From IMG/VR virus record IMGVR_UViG_3300006921_000188, positions 1 through 21,803 of that record: DNA of 21,803 nt. One strand, 5' to 3'. This document shows, piece after piece, positions 5,752-13,844 of the stretch (its first letter is position 1; every line of letters starts with the position of its first letter). Under the pieces are notes generated by a model. It made no database searches. It saw only the letters and a program-made list of their open reading frames with translations, and was not told the DNA's origin. The translations under genes were made by a program, and so were the position numbers. Source of the stretch: a virus.

Positions 5752-7591
5752 TCCTCATGTATTGCTTTAATGCACCTTTTATCTCATCCACTCTACTGTA
5801 TTTTTTAACTAGGCTATGTGAAAGGTTTTCAACTTGAACAATTGTTCTATTATCATAAGTATCTAAAAGGTTTCCTTCTTGTATAGCACTTAACCACTCT
5901 TTGTCCACTTCATTAATATTGGGTCTAGTTCCTGCTTTTCCAGAAACCCATTCCTTAAACTCTTCCACTTCGGAATCATCAAGTTTCTTTATTAATTTAG
6001 ACATTTTTCTTAATGAATGATGTATAGACTCAATAACGCTACCTAGTTCAATTAATTTCTTAACTTCCCTATCCCATTTCTTTTTGCGTTCCATCTGTTC
6101 TATTTGATTTTCTTTATCTTCGCCTTCCAATATTCCTTGAGGTACTTCAGGAGGATTAGGGAAATTTTCAGATAATTCTACATAATCATCTAATTCTTTT
6201 TTAAATTGACTTATTCTTTCAATACTGCCTTTAACCTTCAAAAGTTTCTGTTCTTCTTCTTCCAAATCCTCTTGAATTTCTTCTGTGGCCTCTTCTATAA
6301 TATCAACTTTGCCTTCTTTAATTTGTTCTATAAACTCCTGTAATTCAGAAATTTCTCCAAGTTTATCTTTTTTAGGAACAGTTTTAGTTTCTTTAACTCT
6401 TTTTCCCCCTCCCGCAGTAGGTACTGAAAAACCAAACGGTGAAATTTCGGGGTCACTACCTACTGTAGTTTCAGGTTCATCTCTAATAGTAGTTTGTTCT
6501 TCATATAAGTTTTTAATCTTTAAAGTTAGTTGTTCTATTTTTCTAGCAATAATGCCTTCAGTCCCGCCTTCCGCAAATTCCTTCAGAACATTAATATACT
6601 CTGTTAGTTGCTTTTCTTTCTTTAATAAAACATCAAACTCTGTTAATATAGATTTAATTGTAGTCTTTGTCTCTAATGCAATTTCTCTATCAGGCTTATT
6701 TAGGTTTTTTGCCGTCTTCTTTGCATCCCTTAGTTGCTTTGCCCATTTAGATTTATTTTGCTTAACAGAAGGATTTTTATCAAATTCGTTAATATGTAAA
6801 TTAATTAAAACATCATAGAAAGACATCTTATCATCAGTATCTTCGATAGGAATTATTTTGCCTTGTAATGCAATAAGAGTATTTACTGTTTTTTGAACAT
6901 CATGTGCTTTGGTTTTTGTAGTTTTGCCGTTTTTTGTAGTTACTAATACTTCTAACTTGCCATCAGCACTCATAATTGATTTATACCTTTTATTTAAAAA
7001 ATCAGGCTCCTTTGAAAGAACAGTCATTAAGTTAATAACAGTATTAGAATCTTTTATGTTTTTTCTTCTACCAACCCATGATGCAAAATTTAAAAACTTG
7101 TAACCTGTTAAGGTTCCCTTACTCTTCTTAACTATAATATTATTTGCTAATGTCTCAGTAGATTTCATTAATTTTTCTATATTAGTGAGTTCTCTATTGG
7201 CACTTTTATGCTCCATTTGTTTTCTTCTAGATTCTGTTTCCTCAAAATAATCATCTGTTTCTTTATCGGTAGTATCTAGGTCTTGAGTCTGAGAAATACC
7301 TGTTCCTCCGCCACCTGCGGCAGTAGTTGATAAGGTTTCATCTAACTCTTCTTCAGTATCGTCTCTGATTTCTTCATCGCTTCTTGAATCTTCTTCCTCT
7401 TCTTCATCTTCAGCCTTAGAAATGTATTTTCTATAATTAACTATATTATTAGGAGAGAGGTTTTTTATTAAAGAATTTTTAATATCAGTGATAGTTGCAT
7501 CTGACTTAACTAATGACATAGTTTCATTATCTATGTTTGCTTTTAGCAAAACAGTCTTCAAAGACTTATCTTTAGATAATTCTATAATCAT
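5747..7591 (-). CDS. Large acidic coiled-coil protein, possible internal virion protein
   Basis: The 614-aa protein has several regions. An N-terminal region (1-60) is followed by a very acidic linker near 61-90 (EDEEEEEDSRSDEE) and a Gly-rich AAGGGGTG spacer. A basic, possibly globular central part lies at about 130-300, and long coiled coils interrupted by a second AGGG linker fill about 310-560. No catalytic or membrane motif is evident. The start is ATG 7591, preceded by TAAGGTGATTAA, a strong ribosome-binding site that includes the upstream stop. Located between portal and scaffold genes, it could be an internal, ejection or connector-associated protein. I do not recognise a family. Confidence 0.75.
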   Translation of the reverse strand: MIIELSKDKSLKTVLLKANIDNETMSLVKSDATITDIKNSLIKNLSPNNIVNYRKYISKAEDEEEEEDSRSDEEIRDDTEEELDETLSTTAAGGGGTGISQTQDLDTTDKETDDYFEETESRRKQMEHKSANRELTNIEKLMKSTETLANNIIVKKSKGTLTGYKFLNFASWVGRRKNIKDSNTVINLMTVLSKEPDFLNKRYKSIMSADGKLEVLVTTKNGKTTKTKAHDVQKTVNTLIALQGKIIPIEDTDDKMSFYDVLINLHINEFDKNPSVKQNKSKWAKQLRDAKKTAKNLNKPDREIALETKTTIKSILTEFDVLLKKEKQLTEYINVLKEFAEGGTEGIIARKIEQLTLKIKNLYEEQTTIRDEPETTVGSDPEISPFGFSVPTAGGGKRVKETKTVPKKDKLGEISELQEFIEQIKEGKVDIIEEATEEIQEDLEEEEQKLLKVKGSIERISQFKKELDDYVELSENFPNPPEVPQGILEGEDKENQIEQMERKKKWDREVKKLIELGSVIESIHHSLRKMSKLIKKLDDSEVEEFKEWVSGKAGTRPNINEVDKEWLSAIQEGNLLDTYDNRTIVQVENLSHSLVKKYSRVDEIKGALKQYMRN

Positions 7592-7600
7592 TTAATCACC

Positions 7601-7825
7601 TTAGAAGGGAATGTTTTCTTTCTTACCACGCCTTTTAGGAGGAAGAGTAACTACATCAGGAATATCTGCTGATGAAGGAGAAGCCTTATGACTATTATCC
7701 GCAGGGAAGCCCATAGTCATATCTTTACTCTTTTTTACTCTTGTATCTTTAGTAGTGTTTATTGCTCTTACTTGAGCCAATTCTTTGCTTAGTCTTACTT
7801 CTTTTTGTCTTAAATCTTCTGTCAT
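7601..7825 (-). CDS. Small basic protein, unknown function
   Basis: The 74-aa product is MTEDLRQKEVRLSKELAQV... A short N-terminal helix is followed by a Ser/Pro-rich, probably disordered tail ending PPKRRGKKENIPF. I chose ATG 7825 because it follows AAGGTGAATAAA and lies one base after the previous stop; the longer frame to 7852 would run back through the end of the upstream gene. A head-associated or DNA-binding role is possible from the basic tail. Confidence 0.7.
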   Translation of the reverse strand: MTEDLRQKEVRLSKELAQVRAINTTKDTRVKKSKDMTMGFPADNSHKASPSSADIPDVVTLPPKRRGKKENIPF

Positions 7826-7826
7826 T

Positions 7827-8156
7827 TTATTCACCTTTAAGTTTAAAATCATCTAGTTTAATTATTCCTTGTGTTTTAACTAATATCTTTATCAATTCTT
7901 CTTTAGTTAATTCATTTAGTTGTTCTTCAAATGCGTTCATTAATTGAAGGTGGGTTGAATCAGCCAACATATTTTCGTAATCTTCATCAACATAATCTAA
8001 AGTATCTTCTTCTACATCTTTAATTCTGCCAAATTTATCTTTATCTGAACCACCGACTAGTTTAATTCTTCTTGGGTCTTGACCACCCTCTTTATGACTA
8101 AAGATGGTTTCATCTTTATCCTTACGGCTTTCTTTAATTATTTTTCTCCAAGTCAT
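7827..8156 (-). CDS. W-tagged small protein (MTWRKIIK), putative prohead cargo
   Basis: The 109-aa protein starts MTWRKIIKESRKDKDE. ATG 8156 is chosen over an in-frame ATG nine bases upstream because GAGG sits at normal distance only from the downstream ATG, and the gap to the previous stop is then the usual single base. After the tag comes a charged, probably disordered stretch, an acidic patch (VEEDTLDYVDEDYE) and a C-terminal helical region (about 70-105, LTKEELIKILVKTQGI). No family is recognised. The tag groups it with several other proteins of this operon. Confidence 0.75.
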   Translation of the reverse strand: MTWRKIIKESRKDKDETIFSHKEGGQDPRRIKLVGGSDKDKFGRIKDVEEDTLDYVDEDYENMLADSTHLQLMNAFEEQLNELTKEELIKILVKTQGIIKLDDFKLKGE

Positions 8157-8162
8157 ATTAAT
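8148..8162 (-). promoter_or_regulatory. Start cassette ATTAATATGACTTGG (copy at 8156)
   Basis: The same stop-start-MTW string as at 20921-20935 and 5737-5751, with one base different (ACT for ACA, silent for Thr). GAGGATG lies just upstream. Confidence 0.6.
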
Positions 8163-8409
8163 CATCCTCTTTTAAGACTTTAAGCAATCTGCGTTCTAAT
8201 TCATCTAATGTCTTAGTACCGCCAAGCATTTTATTTTTCTGTCTAATAGCACTAAGTAATTCTTTCTCACTACCTTTAAATCCTTGACCATGACTAAATT
8301 CATCTCTAATTCGTCTAACTTCAACTTGTCTTTCGTGCCTTCTATCCATCTCTTTAAAGTCACCAAAAGCCATTTCATCTTCTTTTAGAATTATTTTCCA
8401 TTCTTCCAT
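8158..8409 (-). CDS. W-tagged small protein (MEEWKIILK), putative prohead cargo
   Basis: The 83-aa protein starts MEEWKIILKEDEMAFGDF. ATG 8409 is preferred to a TTG at 8418, which would lie inside the portal stop region. The preceding TAA is one base away, matching other junctions here. After the tag, a charged Arg/Glu-rich helix (RRHERQVEVRRIRDE) and a second helix (about 60-82) suggest a small helical protein. It directly follows the portal, so connector or internal-head association is plausible but not shown. Confidence 0.75.
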   Translation of the reverse strand: MEEWKIILKEDEMAFGDFKEMDRRHERQVEVRRIRDEFSHGQGFKGSEKELLSAIRQKNKMLGGTKTLDELERRLLKVLKEDD

Positions 8410-8410
8410 T

Positions 8411-10042
8411 TTAACCAACTCTTCTTTCTGTTCTTTGGTCTACATTCTGATTTCCGGCATCTAAAGGTAATCCTGTGAGTCTCTTATCTGGCCCTTGTGC
8501 CATAGAGGGTTTATTTCTTGTGGTCGCAGGATTTTCTTGCGGAGTCGACATAGCCTGTTCTTGCATTTGTCCCATTTGTGAAGCATCAATGTTTGTTCCT
8601 GCATATGGGTCTGCTTCTGCCTGTTCTTCTCCTTCTGCCGGTTGTTCTTCTTCAACAGGCTGAGGTTTTTCATAAGTAAAGTTACCGTCTTCATCCATAT
8701 CAACTTCAAATCCTAAATTTTTAATAGAGGCAGCAATATTAACTTCTATCTCTTTCTTTCTTAGTGAAGCAATTTCATCTTCTTCTTCACTAGGAGGAAG
8801 TTTCAAATCCCAATCAGTAATACCAAATTGCTTAATCAAGAAGGGGAATACATAATTGTTATATACATTTTGAGCCATTTGAACTGCCCTATTAGTAACA
8901 AGTATCTGCATACCTTCATTATTTAATCCTCCGCTTGTAGTATTGTCAGCCATGAAGACTTTACTTACACCATAAAACGCTGATATTCTATCTCTCAAAT
9001 CATCTTTAACAGAAACATAATCCATTTCCTTTAGACTATCCATAAACTTAATCCATTCAACAGCCCCTTTACCATTTTCTGCTTCTATTCCCATAACAGG
9101 GATAAAATGAGGGTCAGTTTCCATTTTTTCTTTAACGGAACGCCAAAAAGTTCTCATAGATTCCATATTTCTAGTTTGTACTGCAAGCAAACCTTTAGGC
9201 ATCCTACTCTTAGTATATGAAGAATTAACATAGTTTTCCATAGCAATTAGAGTAGTAATATGATTATATAGAGTAATAACAGGAGATAAACCATACAATC
9301 TAGAAGGACTATACTTACTAAAGTGTAAAACTTCACCCTTTAAGAAATACTGGTCTTTACCATTTACTCTATTAACATAATGAACAGGGGCTAAATTACC
9401 ACCACACTCTTCACACATTTCATGGGCTTCAGCAGATATAATACTACGGTGATTGATACAAGTAAATCCTTTTGTGCCTCTTTGTCCTAATTCATCAGAA
9501 TAAATAGCCATAGTAACGGGGTCGCCACGATATATTTCCTTGATACGGTGCATTCTTATCTTACCGTTACCATCTAAAAAGTATTCTTTGACTAAAACAA
9601 TATAAGCATCATCTATTACATTCAAATCGTCTTCTAGTTCTTTGAGAACATCAATAAACAACTGTTCTGATTTATTAACATAGCCTTCAATAAAATCTTC
9701 AGCATACTCTAATTGTTTTACATCAGGTATTTGTAAATCATCACTTCCACACCTAGAACATTGTTGAACAGGTCTTTTATGTTCTTTCTTACAAGTATTA
9801 CAACGGGCTTCGTATGCCTTTTCCCAAACATATCCTCTTCTAAACACTTCTTGTTTTAATTGGGTAATACAAGTTCTTGCTATTACAGAGTTTTGAATGA
9901 TATGATAAATAATAGGGGCGGTCATTAGGCTTGCTTGCTGCCTTTCTTGAATACCTATGTTGAATACTTTTCTATCCGCAGGTTTAGGAGTTGAACGCCT
10001 AAACAAATTAGTGAACGAGAATCGTCTCTTTTCTTCAACCAT
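8411..10042 (-). CDS. Portal protein with two inserted zinc ribbons
   Basis: The 543-aa product has the order and character of HK97/SPP1-type portals: an N-terminal FNIGIQERQQASLM segment, the VLHFSKYSPSRLYGLSPVITLYNHI region (about 238-262), and the DDLRDRISAFYGVSKVFM...SGGLNNEGMQ region (347-379). Portals form the dodecameric ring for DNA entry and exit. Two metal-binding insertions are visible: CNTC...CSRC (Cys81, 84, 95, 98) and a less regular C-x2-H...CEEC set (Cys195, His198, Cys210, Cys213). The C-terminal about 90 residues are Glu/Gln/Pro-rich and look disordered. ATG 10042 follows GGGGTG. The protein lies downstream of TerL in the same operon with five genes between. Confidence 0.88.
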   Translation of the reverse strand: MVEEKRRFSFTNLFRRSTPKPADRKVFNIGIQERQQASLMTAPIIYHIIQNSVIARTCITQLKQEVFRRGYVWEKAYEARCNTCKKEHKRPVQQCSRCGSDDLQIPDVKQLEYAEDFIEGYVNKSEQLFIDVLKELEDDLNVIDDAYIVLVKEYFLDGNGKIRMHRIKEIYRGDPVTMAIYSDELGQRGTKGFTCINHRSIISAEAHEMCEECGGNLAPVHYVNRVNGKDQYFLKGEVLHFSKYSPSRLYGLSPVITLYNHITTLIAMENYVNSSYTKSRMPKGLLAVQTRNMESMRTFWRSVKEKMETDPHFIPVMGIEAENGKGAVEWIKFMDSLKEMDYVSVKDDLRDRISAFYGVSKVFMADNTTSGGLNNEGMQILVTNRAVQMAQNVYNNYVFPFLIKQFGITDWDLKLPPSEEEDEIASLRKKEIEVNIAASIKNLGFEVDMDEDGNFTYEKPQPVEEEQPAEGEEQAEADPYAGTNIDASQMGQMQEQAMSTPQENPATTRNKPSMAQGPDKRLTGLPLDAGNQNVDQRTERRVG

Positions 10043-10060
10043 ATGTTACACCCCTATGAC

Positions 10061-10192
10061 TTAGGCAGGTTCGACCTCTGTTATGAAGGTTCCTAACATG
10101 TTTTCAGGGCAACCTGCTTTAATCCAACATGACTTACAATAACCAAAAGGATAGTCCTGCTTAAAACAAATACAAATCCCGCAATAACTCAA
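10061..10192 (-). CDS. 43-aa cysteine-rich microprotein, TTG start
   Basis: This frame fills most of the space between the basic-protein gene and the portal. TTG 10192 overlaps the previous TGA (TTGA) and is preceded by GGTGGAAT at good spacing. The product is MSYCGICICFKQDYPFGYC followed by KSCW...C; cysteines at 4, 7, 9, 19, 22 and 28 form CxxC-type pairs, suggesting a small zinc knuckle. It ends at TAA 10061, 18 bases before the portal start. TTG is also inferred at 14455, which makes this start more believable. A compact metal-binding virion or regulatory peptide is possible; no family is assigned. Confidence 0.55.
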   Translation of the reverse strand: MSYCGICICFKQDYPFGYCKSCWIKAGCPENMLGTFITEVEPA

Positions 10193-10680
10193 CAATTCCA
10201 CCTTCTTCTAGCGGCCTTTGCCTTTTCGCTATAAGTACCATCATCACGCTTAAATCCTCTTGACCTTGAACAGAAGTTCTTGCGTCTTTTAGCGGCTTTA
10301 CTGCCACGCTTTAATTTGCTTGGTTTAGTAGTAACAGGGGCTTTAAGATTAGCACCTGTTTCACGCTTAAACTTAGCACGACCTTTAGCACTTAATCCTC
10401 CAGTCTTTGCATGAATCTTTTTGTTATAACCCTTGAAAGGTTTTTTCTTTAATACTTCTTGCCAATTAGATTTAGCAAGACGAGGCCGAGAGGCTATTCC
10501 AGCGAAATCTTGCAGTATTGGCTTTCTAGTTTTATATTTTGCTTTTAAGTCATCAATAATTTGCCCACTGTCTTTTATCCGCATTCTCTCATTAAATAGT
10601 TTATAAAATTCTAAAACGGCTTCATCAGGCAAGTTTCCAAAATTAAAATTTTTCCGATATTCTTTTACATTAATAGTCAT
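10189..10680 (-). CDS. Basic protein with DUF6321-like C-terminus and internal WQEVLKKK
   Basis: The 163-aa protein is rich in Lys and Arg. The region from about 90 onward (KTGGLSAKGRAKFKRETG ... SKAAKRRKNFCSRSRGFK ... ARRRWNC) matches a pattern I know from small basic proteins of marine phages and some large viruses (DUF6321-like, from memory). Residues 72-80, NWQEVLKKK, closely resemble the N-terminal tag of the 696-aa protein (MWQEVLIRK), here internal. The basic character suggests binding to packaged DNA or RNA. ATG 10680 overlaps the preceding stop (ATGA) with GGAGG upstream. Function is not established. Confidence 0.75.
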   Translation of the reverse strand: MTINVKEYRKNFNFGNLPDEAVLEFYKLFNERMRIKDSGQIIDDLKAKYKTRKPILQDFAGIASRPRLAKSNWQEVLKKKPFKGYNKKIHAKTGGLSAKGRAKFKRETGANLKAPVTTKPSKLKRGSKAAKRRKNFCSRSRGFKRDDGTYSEKAKAARRRWNC

Positions 10681-11048
10681 ACCCCTTTCCTCCTTTTATA
10701 AGTTTTACAAGCACCACAAGTCGGCCTACATCTTTGTTTAGTTCCTTTAGAAGCATCTTTACGACCACAAGGTTTTGTTCCTTCTTTATCATCTTCACAT
10801 GATTGGCAGGAAACCCAACCCTTTTGACCATCTCCGCCTTTTCTTGAGAACCAACCGTGTAATCCCGATTCCTTTTCTCTTTTGAAATTATCTCCGCCCT
10901 TCTTTACAGAATTACCCCAATTCTTCGCACCAACTTTCCTGCATTGAACTAAAGCACCGCTAGCATAAGCCGAAGGCCATTTTTTATAGCGGCTCTTTAC
11001 TTTATGATAACAAGCATCTTGTTTCTTCTTAAGTTGTTCAAACCACAT
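10677..11048 (-). CDS. Cys-rich basic protein with DUF5872-like motifs, W-tagged (MWFEQLKKK)
   Basis: The 123-aa protein starts MWFEQLKKKQDACYHKVKSRY. I prefer ATG 11048 (GGTGG upstream, 11-nt overlap with the LAGLIDADG gene) over earlier in-frame GTG codons. The PSAYASGALVQCRK segment (25-38) and the later GLHGWFSRKGGDGQKGWVSC ... PCGR ... CRPTCGAC pattern recur in marine phage and giant-virus proteins (I recall DUF5872). Multiple cysteines suggest metal binding and the charge suggests nucleic-acid binding. The N-terminus fits the W-tag pattern loosely (W-x-x-L-K). Paired with the next basic gene, it may coat or condense packaged DNA; this is inferred. Confidence 0.75.
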   Translation of the reverse strand: MWFEQLKKKQDACYHKVKSRYKKWPSAYASGALVQCRKVGAKNWGNSVKKGGDNFKREKESGLHGWFSRKGGDGQKGWVSCQSCEDDKEGTKPCGRKDASKGTKQRCRPTCGACKTYKRRKGV

Positions 11049-12402
11049 GACTACCACCAATTTGTTCTAATGAGTCCATAGTGGACATCTTACAATTACC
11101 TTGTAATTTAGCAATATCATCTAAGTATATTCCTTCCTTTAACCAATCAAAACCTACATGGTCTTTATGATTCTCCCATTTCATTAACTTAAATATCTCA
11201 TCACAGCGAGGCTTATACCATTCTGCTTTCTTATATGATTTCTTCATACGAATTAATTCTAATAGTAACTCAGCATTACCTTTCTTTAATCTAAAATGGG
11301 GCAAGCACTTAGTTAGTAAATCAGTAACATCTGCTTGAGAATAAAAATTCAATCGGTTAATTAACCTAGTATCTTGTGGAGATTTCTGGTCTAAGTGCAT
11401 TCTCCCATAACCTATTGATTTGTGCATTTCTTCCATAAATGCCCTGCCTCTTGAACCTGTTGCTACTAAACCAACTCTAGGATTCATATTACGGTCTAAT
11501 GTAATGTAGCCGTCAGAGTCAATAAAAGCGGCAGTATAAGCCCAAATATTTTTCTTCAACATAGTGGGTACTTTATGATAAGCACCATCAACTGAAGCAA
11601 TATCTAACTTCTTAATCATTTTAGATATAATATTAGGAGAAGTGATTTTAGACATGCTTATAGGCATTCTTTCATGTATTCCTCTAGCACCAATTCCCGG
11701 ATTTTCACATACCATTTTAACAATAAAATCTTCTTGTCTTTCTTTCTTAGTTTTATTTAATGATTGGTCAGATACTTCAGCAATACAGTTTCTAAAACTT
11801 TTCTTGGCTAAAGACATAGCCTTAGATAAACTACTATATTCTTTTGAATACACCATGTCTTTCTGCTCTAATTCTGCTTCCCAATACTTACAAAGAGAAT
11901 CCACTACTTTCTTTCTTTTAGAGGAATCTTTTATTTTATTTAACTTATGTAGGTCTTTTTCATTATACCTCATTTTATTTAATGGAATCTTATATGGGTT
12001 CAGCCAATAAATAGAATCAATGCACTTACTTAAATGGTCACTATAAGCATCTATCATAGTATCAATTGCTTTAGTCATTTTATCTCGTTGACTACCTTTT
12101 AACTTTCTACGGCTCTTTCTCATCTTTCTAATCAAATCAGGAATAGTTTGGTCTTGAATAGTATAGTTAGGAGGAAAGGCACTTAATTGTTTCTTAGCAT
12201 CACTAGCGTTAATCCTTAAAGTATCTGATAGTTTAGTTATCTCTTCATGCTCGGACATAACATAAGAATTGCCTAACAGTTTACCAATATTAACTCCTAA
12301 GTCTGCTTCAAGAGCAGTTTCGACTTCATCCTTCTCTTCCTTTTTATCCTTTAATTCTTCAATTTGAGGAATAGATTCGATTAGTTCTTCATCAGTTGGC
12401 AT
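11038..12402 (-). CDS. Protein with winged-helix region and LAGLIDADG endonuclease domain
   Basis: The 454-aa protein has an acidic N-terminal segment (1-35), then a helical region rich in Lys (90-220). A probable winged helix-turn-helix follows (223-278, ENPGIGARGIHERMPISMSK). The LAGLIDADG motif is AYTAAFIDSDGYI at 288-300 (D297 expected to bind metal), with the family's later KKGNAELLLELIRM stretch at 373-386. One motif copy implies homodimer action if catalytic. It stands alone between TerL and the basic-protein genes and does not interrupt an exon, so it may be a homing endonuclease or may have been recruited for packaging or DNA processing. ATG 12402 follows AGGTGATT. Confidence 0.82.
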   Translation of the reverse strand: MPTDEELIESIPQIEELKDKKEEKDEVETALEADLGVNIGKLLGNSYVMSEHEEITKLSDTLRINASDAKKQLSAFPPNYTIQDQTIPDLIRKMRKSRRKLKGSQRDKMTKAIDTMIDAYSDHLSKCIDSIYWLNPYKIPLNKMRYNEKDLHKLNKIKDSSKRKKVVDSLCKYWEAELEQKDMVYSKEYSSLSKAMSLAKKSFRNCIAEVSDQSLNKTKKERQEDFIVKMVCENPGIGARGIHERMPISMSKITSPNIISKMIKKLDIASVDGAYHKVPTMLKKNIWAYTAAFIDSDGYITLDRNMNPRVGLVATGSRGRAFMEEMHKSIGYGRMHLDQKSPQDTRLINRLNFYSQADVTDLLTKCLPHFRLKKGNAELLLELIRMKKSYKKAEWYKPRCDEIFKLMKWENHKDHVGFDWLKEGIYLDDIAKLQGNCKMSTMDSLEQIGGSHVV

Positions 12403-12413
12403 ACATAATCACC

Positions 12414-13844
12414 TCAAAAATTCAAACCTATGGCGTTCATATTAGTCTTCTTTGCCTTAGAAGGAACATCGTCAAACAGCCCTAAATCATCAAGGAGTAT
12501 GAAGGTTTCTGATGATTGATATGTCGCCGCATTCGCTAATGCTAGACTCATCACCATATCGTCATGCGCCCCAATTCCTTCAAACTTTCCTTTGTCTGTA
12601 ATAGCAAACATAGATAATTCTTCAACTAAGACTGAAGTAACTCTTCGGCTCTCTTCATTACCATAAGGGAAATTTATTTTCTTATTTTCTAAAGTCATTT
12701 GAAGATTTAAGATAATCTCTTGTTTCTTTCTTCTAGTAGTATTAAAGTCATGAACATTTAAGTCTGCAACTTGACGAAGTTCTTGGGTAAAAGATTTAGC
12801 AAATGTATTTGTCTCAAATAGAATAACTTCCGGTCTAAATATTTTACCAATCAATTGTACTTTTTGTATATTTTCTCTAAACTCTACATTCTTTGACCTG
12901 TCTACATAAATAACTGATTTATTTTCATTTTCATCCATTTCTAGAACAGTTATTACATTATAGTCTCCATCAGTAGAGATAGCAGGGTCTACCCCTACAA
13001 AATACTTATATCCTTCTCTTCTCATAGACTTTAAAATCAAATCTTTGTTCTTAGCATGGTCTAAATACTCAGGATTAAACAAAGAAGTACCTGTTGAGAT
13101 AGGCACACACATATATTCTCTTGTGAACATTAAAGACCCTACTTCCGCTTTTCTTGCCATTAAAGCATCATAATTCCATCTTTCAGGCCATAATGGTTCA
13201 TTGAGGGCATTGAGGCATGGATAAGTATGGACAGTATATGCTGGATTTTCCGCTAGTTGTTGGTAAATATCCGTATAACTGAAAGGAGTGCCTATAACCC
13301 TCAATGAAGCCGTGTGGTGAAGTGTTGGTATCATGTCTCCATAAAACCAATCGGTTACTTTCTGAATACCCGTCATACTAAACTCTTTTAGCGGGTCATC
13401 AATTACTATTTCTTGAGGGTGTAATCCACGAATCTGTGAACCTACCGACCTTTCAAGGATTTGATTACCATTAGTTAATGTAATGTTACCAATCGCCCAT
13501 CCTCTAGCGGGTTTATACTTTTTAAGCATAGGGTGAGTAAACATCTTATCAATGTCTCTCATGTGAACAAGAGTCTGCTTTTGGTTAGAAGAAATATAAA
13601 GCATTTGATATGGAGGCTCTTCAAAAATTAACTTCCATACTACCCAACTGTGCATAAATACAGATTTTCCGTGGTCACGACTACAAATAATTACAGTTCT
13701 TTGAGTATTGTTCATTAATTCATGCCATTCTTGGATATATGAGGGGAAATCAAAACCTAATACATTCTGAAAAAAATATGGAAAAGAGTTTTTAGATAAC
13801 TCCATATCCATTTGATGTTCAAAATTAAAAGGTTCTAATTCCAT
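12414..13844 (-). CDS. terL: Terminase large subunit (packaging ATPase-nuclease)
   Basis: The 476-aa length is typical. Walker A is the variant CSRDHGKS (54-61); Walker B is EIVIDD (145-150); the coupling motif is GTPF (185-188). The RNase H-like nuclease shows FVGVDPAIS (D286), ILFETN (E344) and AHDDM (D428/D429). The ATPase threads DNA into the prohead through the portal and the nuclease cuts the concatemer. ATG 13844 shares one base with the previous TAA and follows GGAGGT. No clear small terminase is seen; the preceding 203-aa protein occupies that place but carries an N-terminal W tag and no obvious DNA-binding fold. Confidence 0.95.
   Translation of the reverse strand: MELEPFNFEHQMDMELSKNSFPYFFQNVLGFDFPSYIQEWHELMNNTQRTVIICSRDHGKSVFMHSWVVWKLIFEEPPYQMLYISSNQKQTLVHMRDIDKMFTHPMLKKYKPARGWAIGNITLTNGNQILERSVGSQIRGLHPQEIVIDDPLKEFSMTGIQKVTDWFYGDMIPTLHHTASLRVIGTPFSYTDIYQQLAENPAYTVHTYPCLNALNEPLWPERWNYDALMARKAEVGSLMFTREYMCVPISTGTSLFNPEYLDHAKNKDLILKSMRREGYKYFVGVDPAISTDGDYNVITVLEMDENENKSVIYVDRSKNVEFRENIQKVQLIGKIFRPEVILFETNTFAKSFTQELRQVADLNVHDFNTTRRKKQEIILNLQMTLENKKINFPYGNEESRRVTSVLVEELSMFAITDKGKFEGIGAHDDMVMSLALANAATYQSSETFILLDDLGLFDDVPSKAKKTNMNAIGLNF

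Noticed and set aside
6285-6818. 177-aa plus-strand frame with hydrophobic stretches
   Set aside because: It is the complement of the coiled-coil gene on the opposite strand; the hydrophobic look comes from Glu/Lys codons read backwards.
8461-8709. 82-aa minus-strand frame under the portal C-terminus
   Set aside because: It overlaps the portal frame in another phase, lacks a ribosome-binding site and has a composition explained by the Glu/Gln-rich portal tail.
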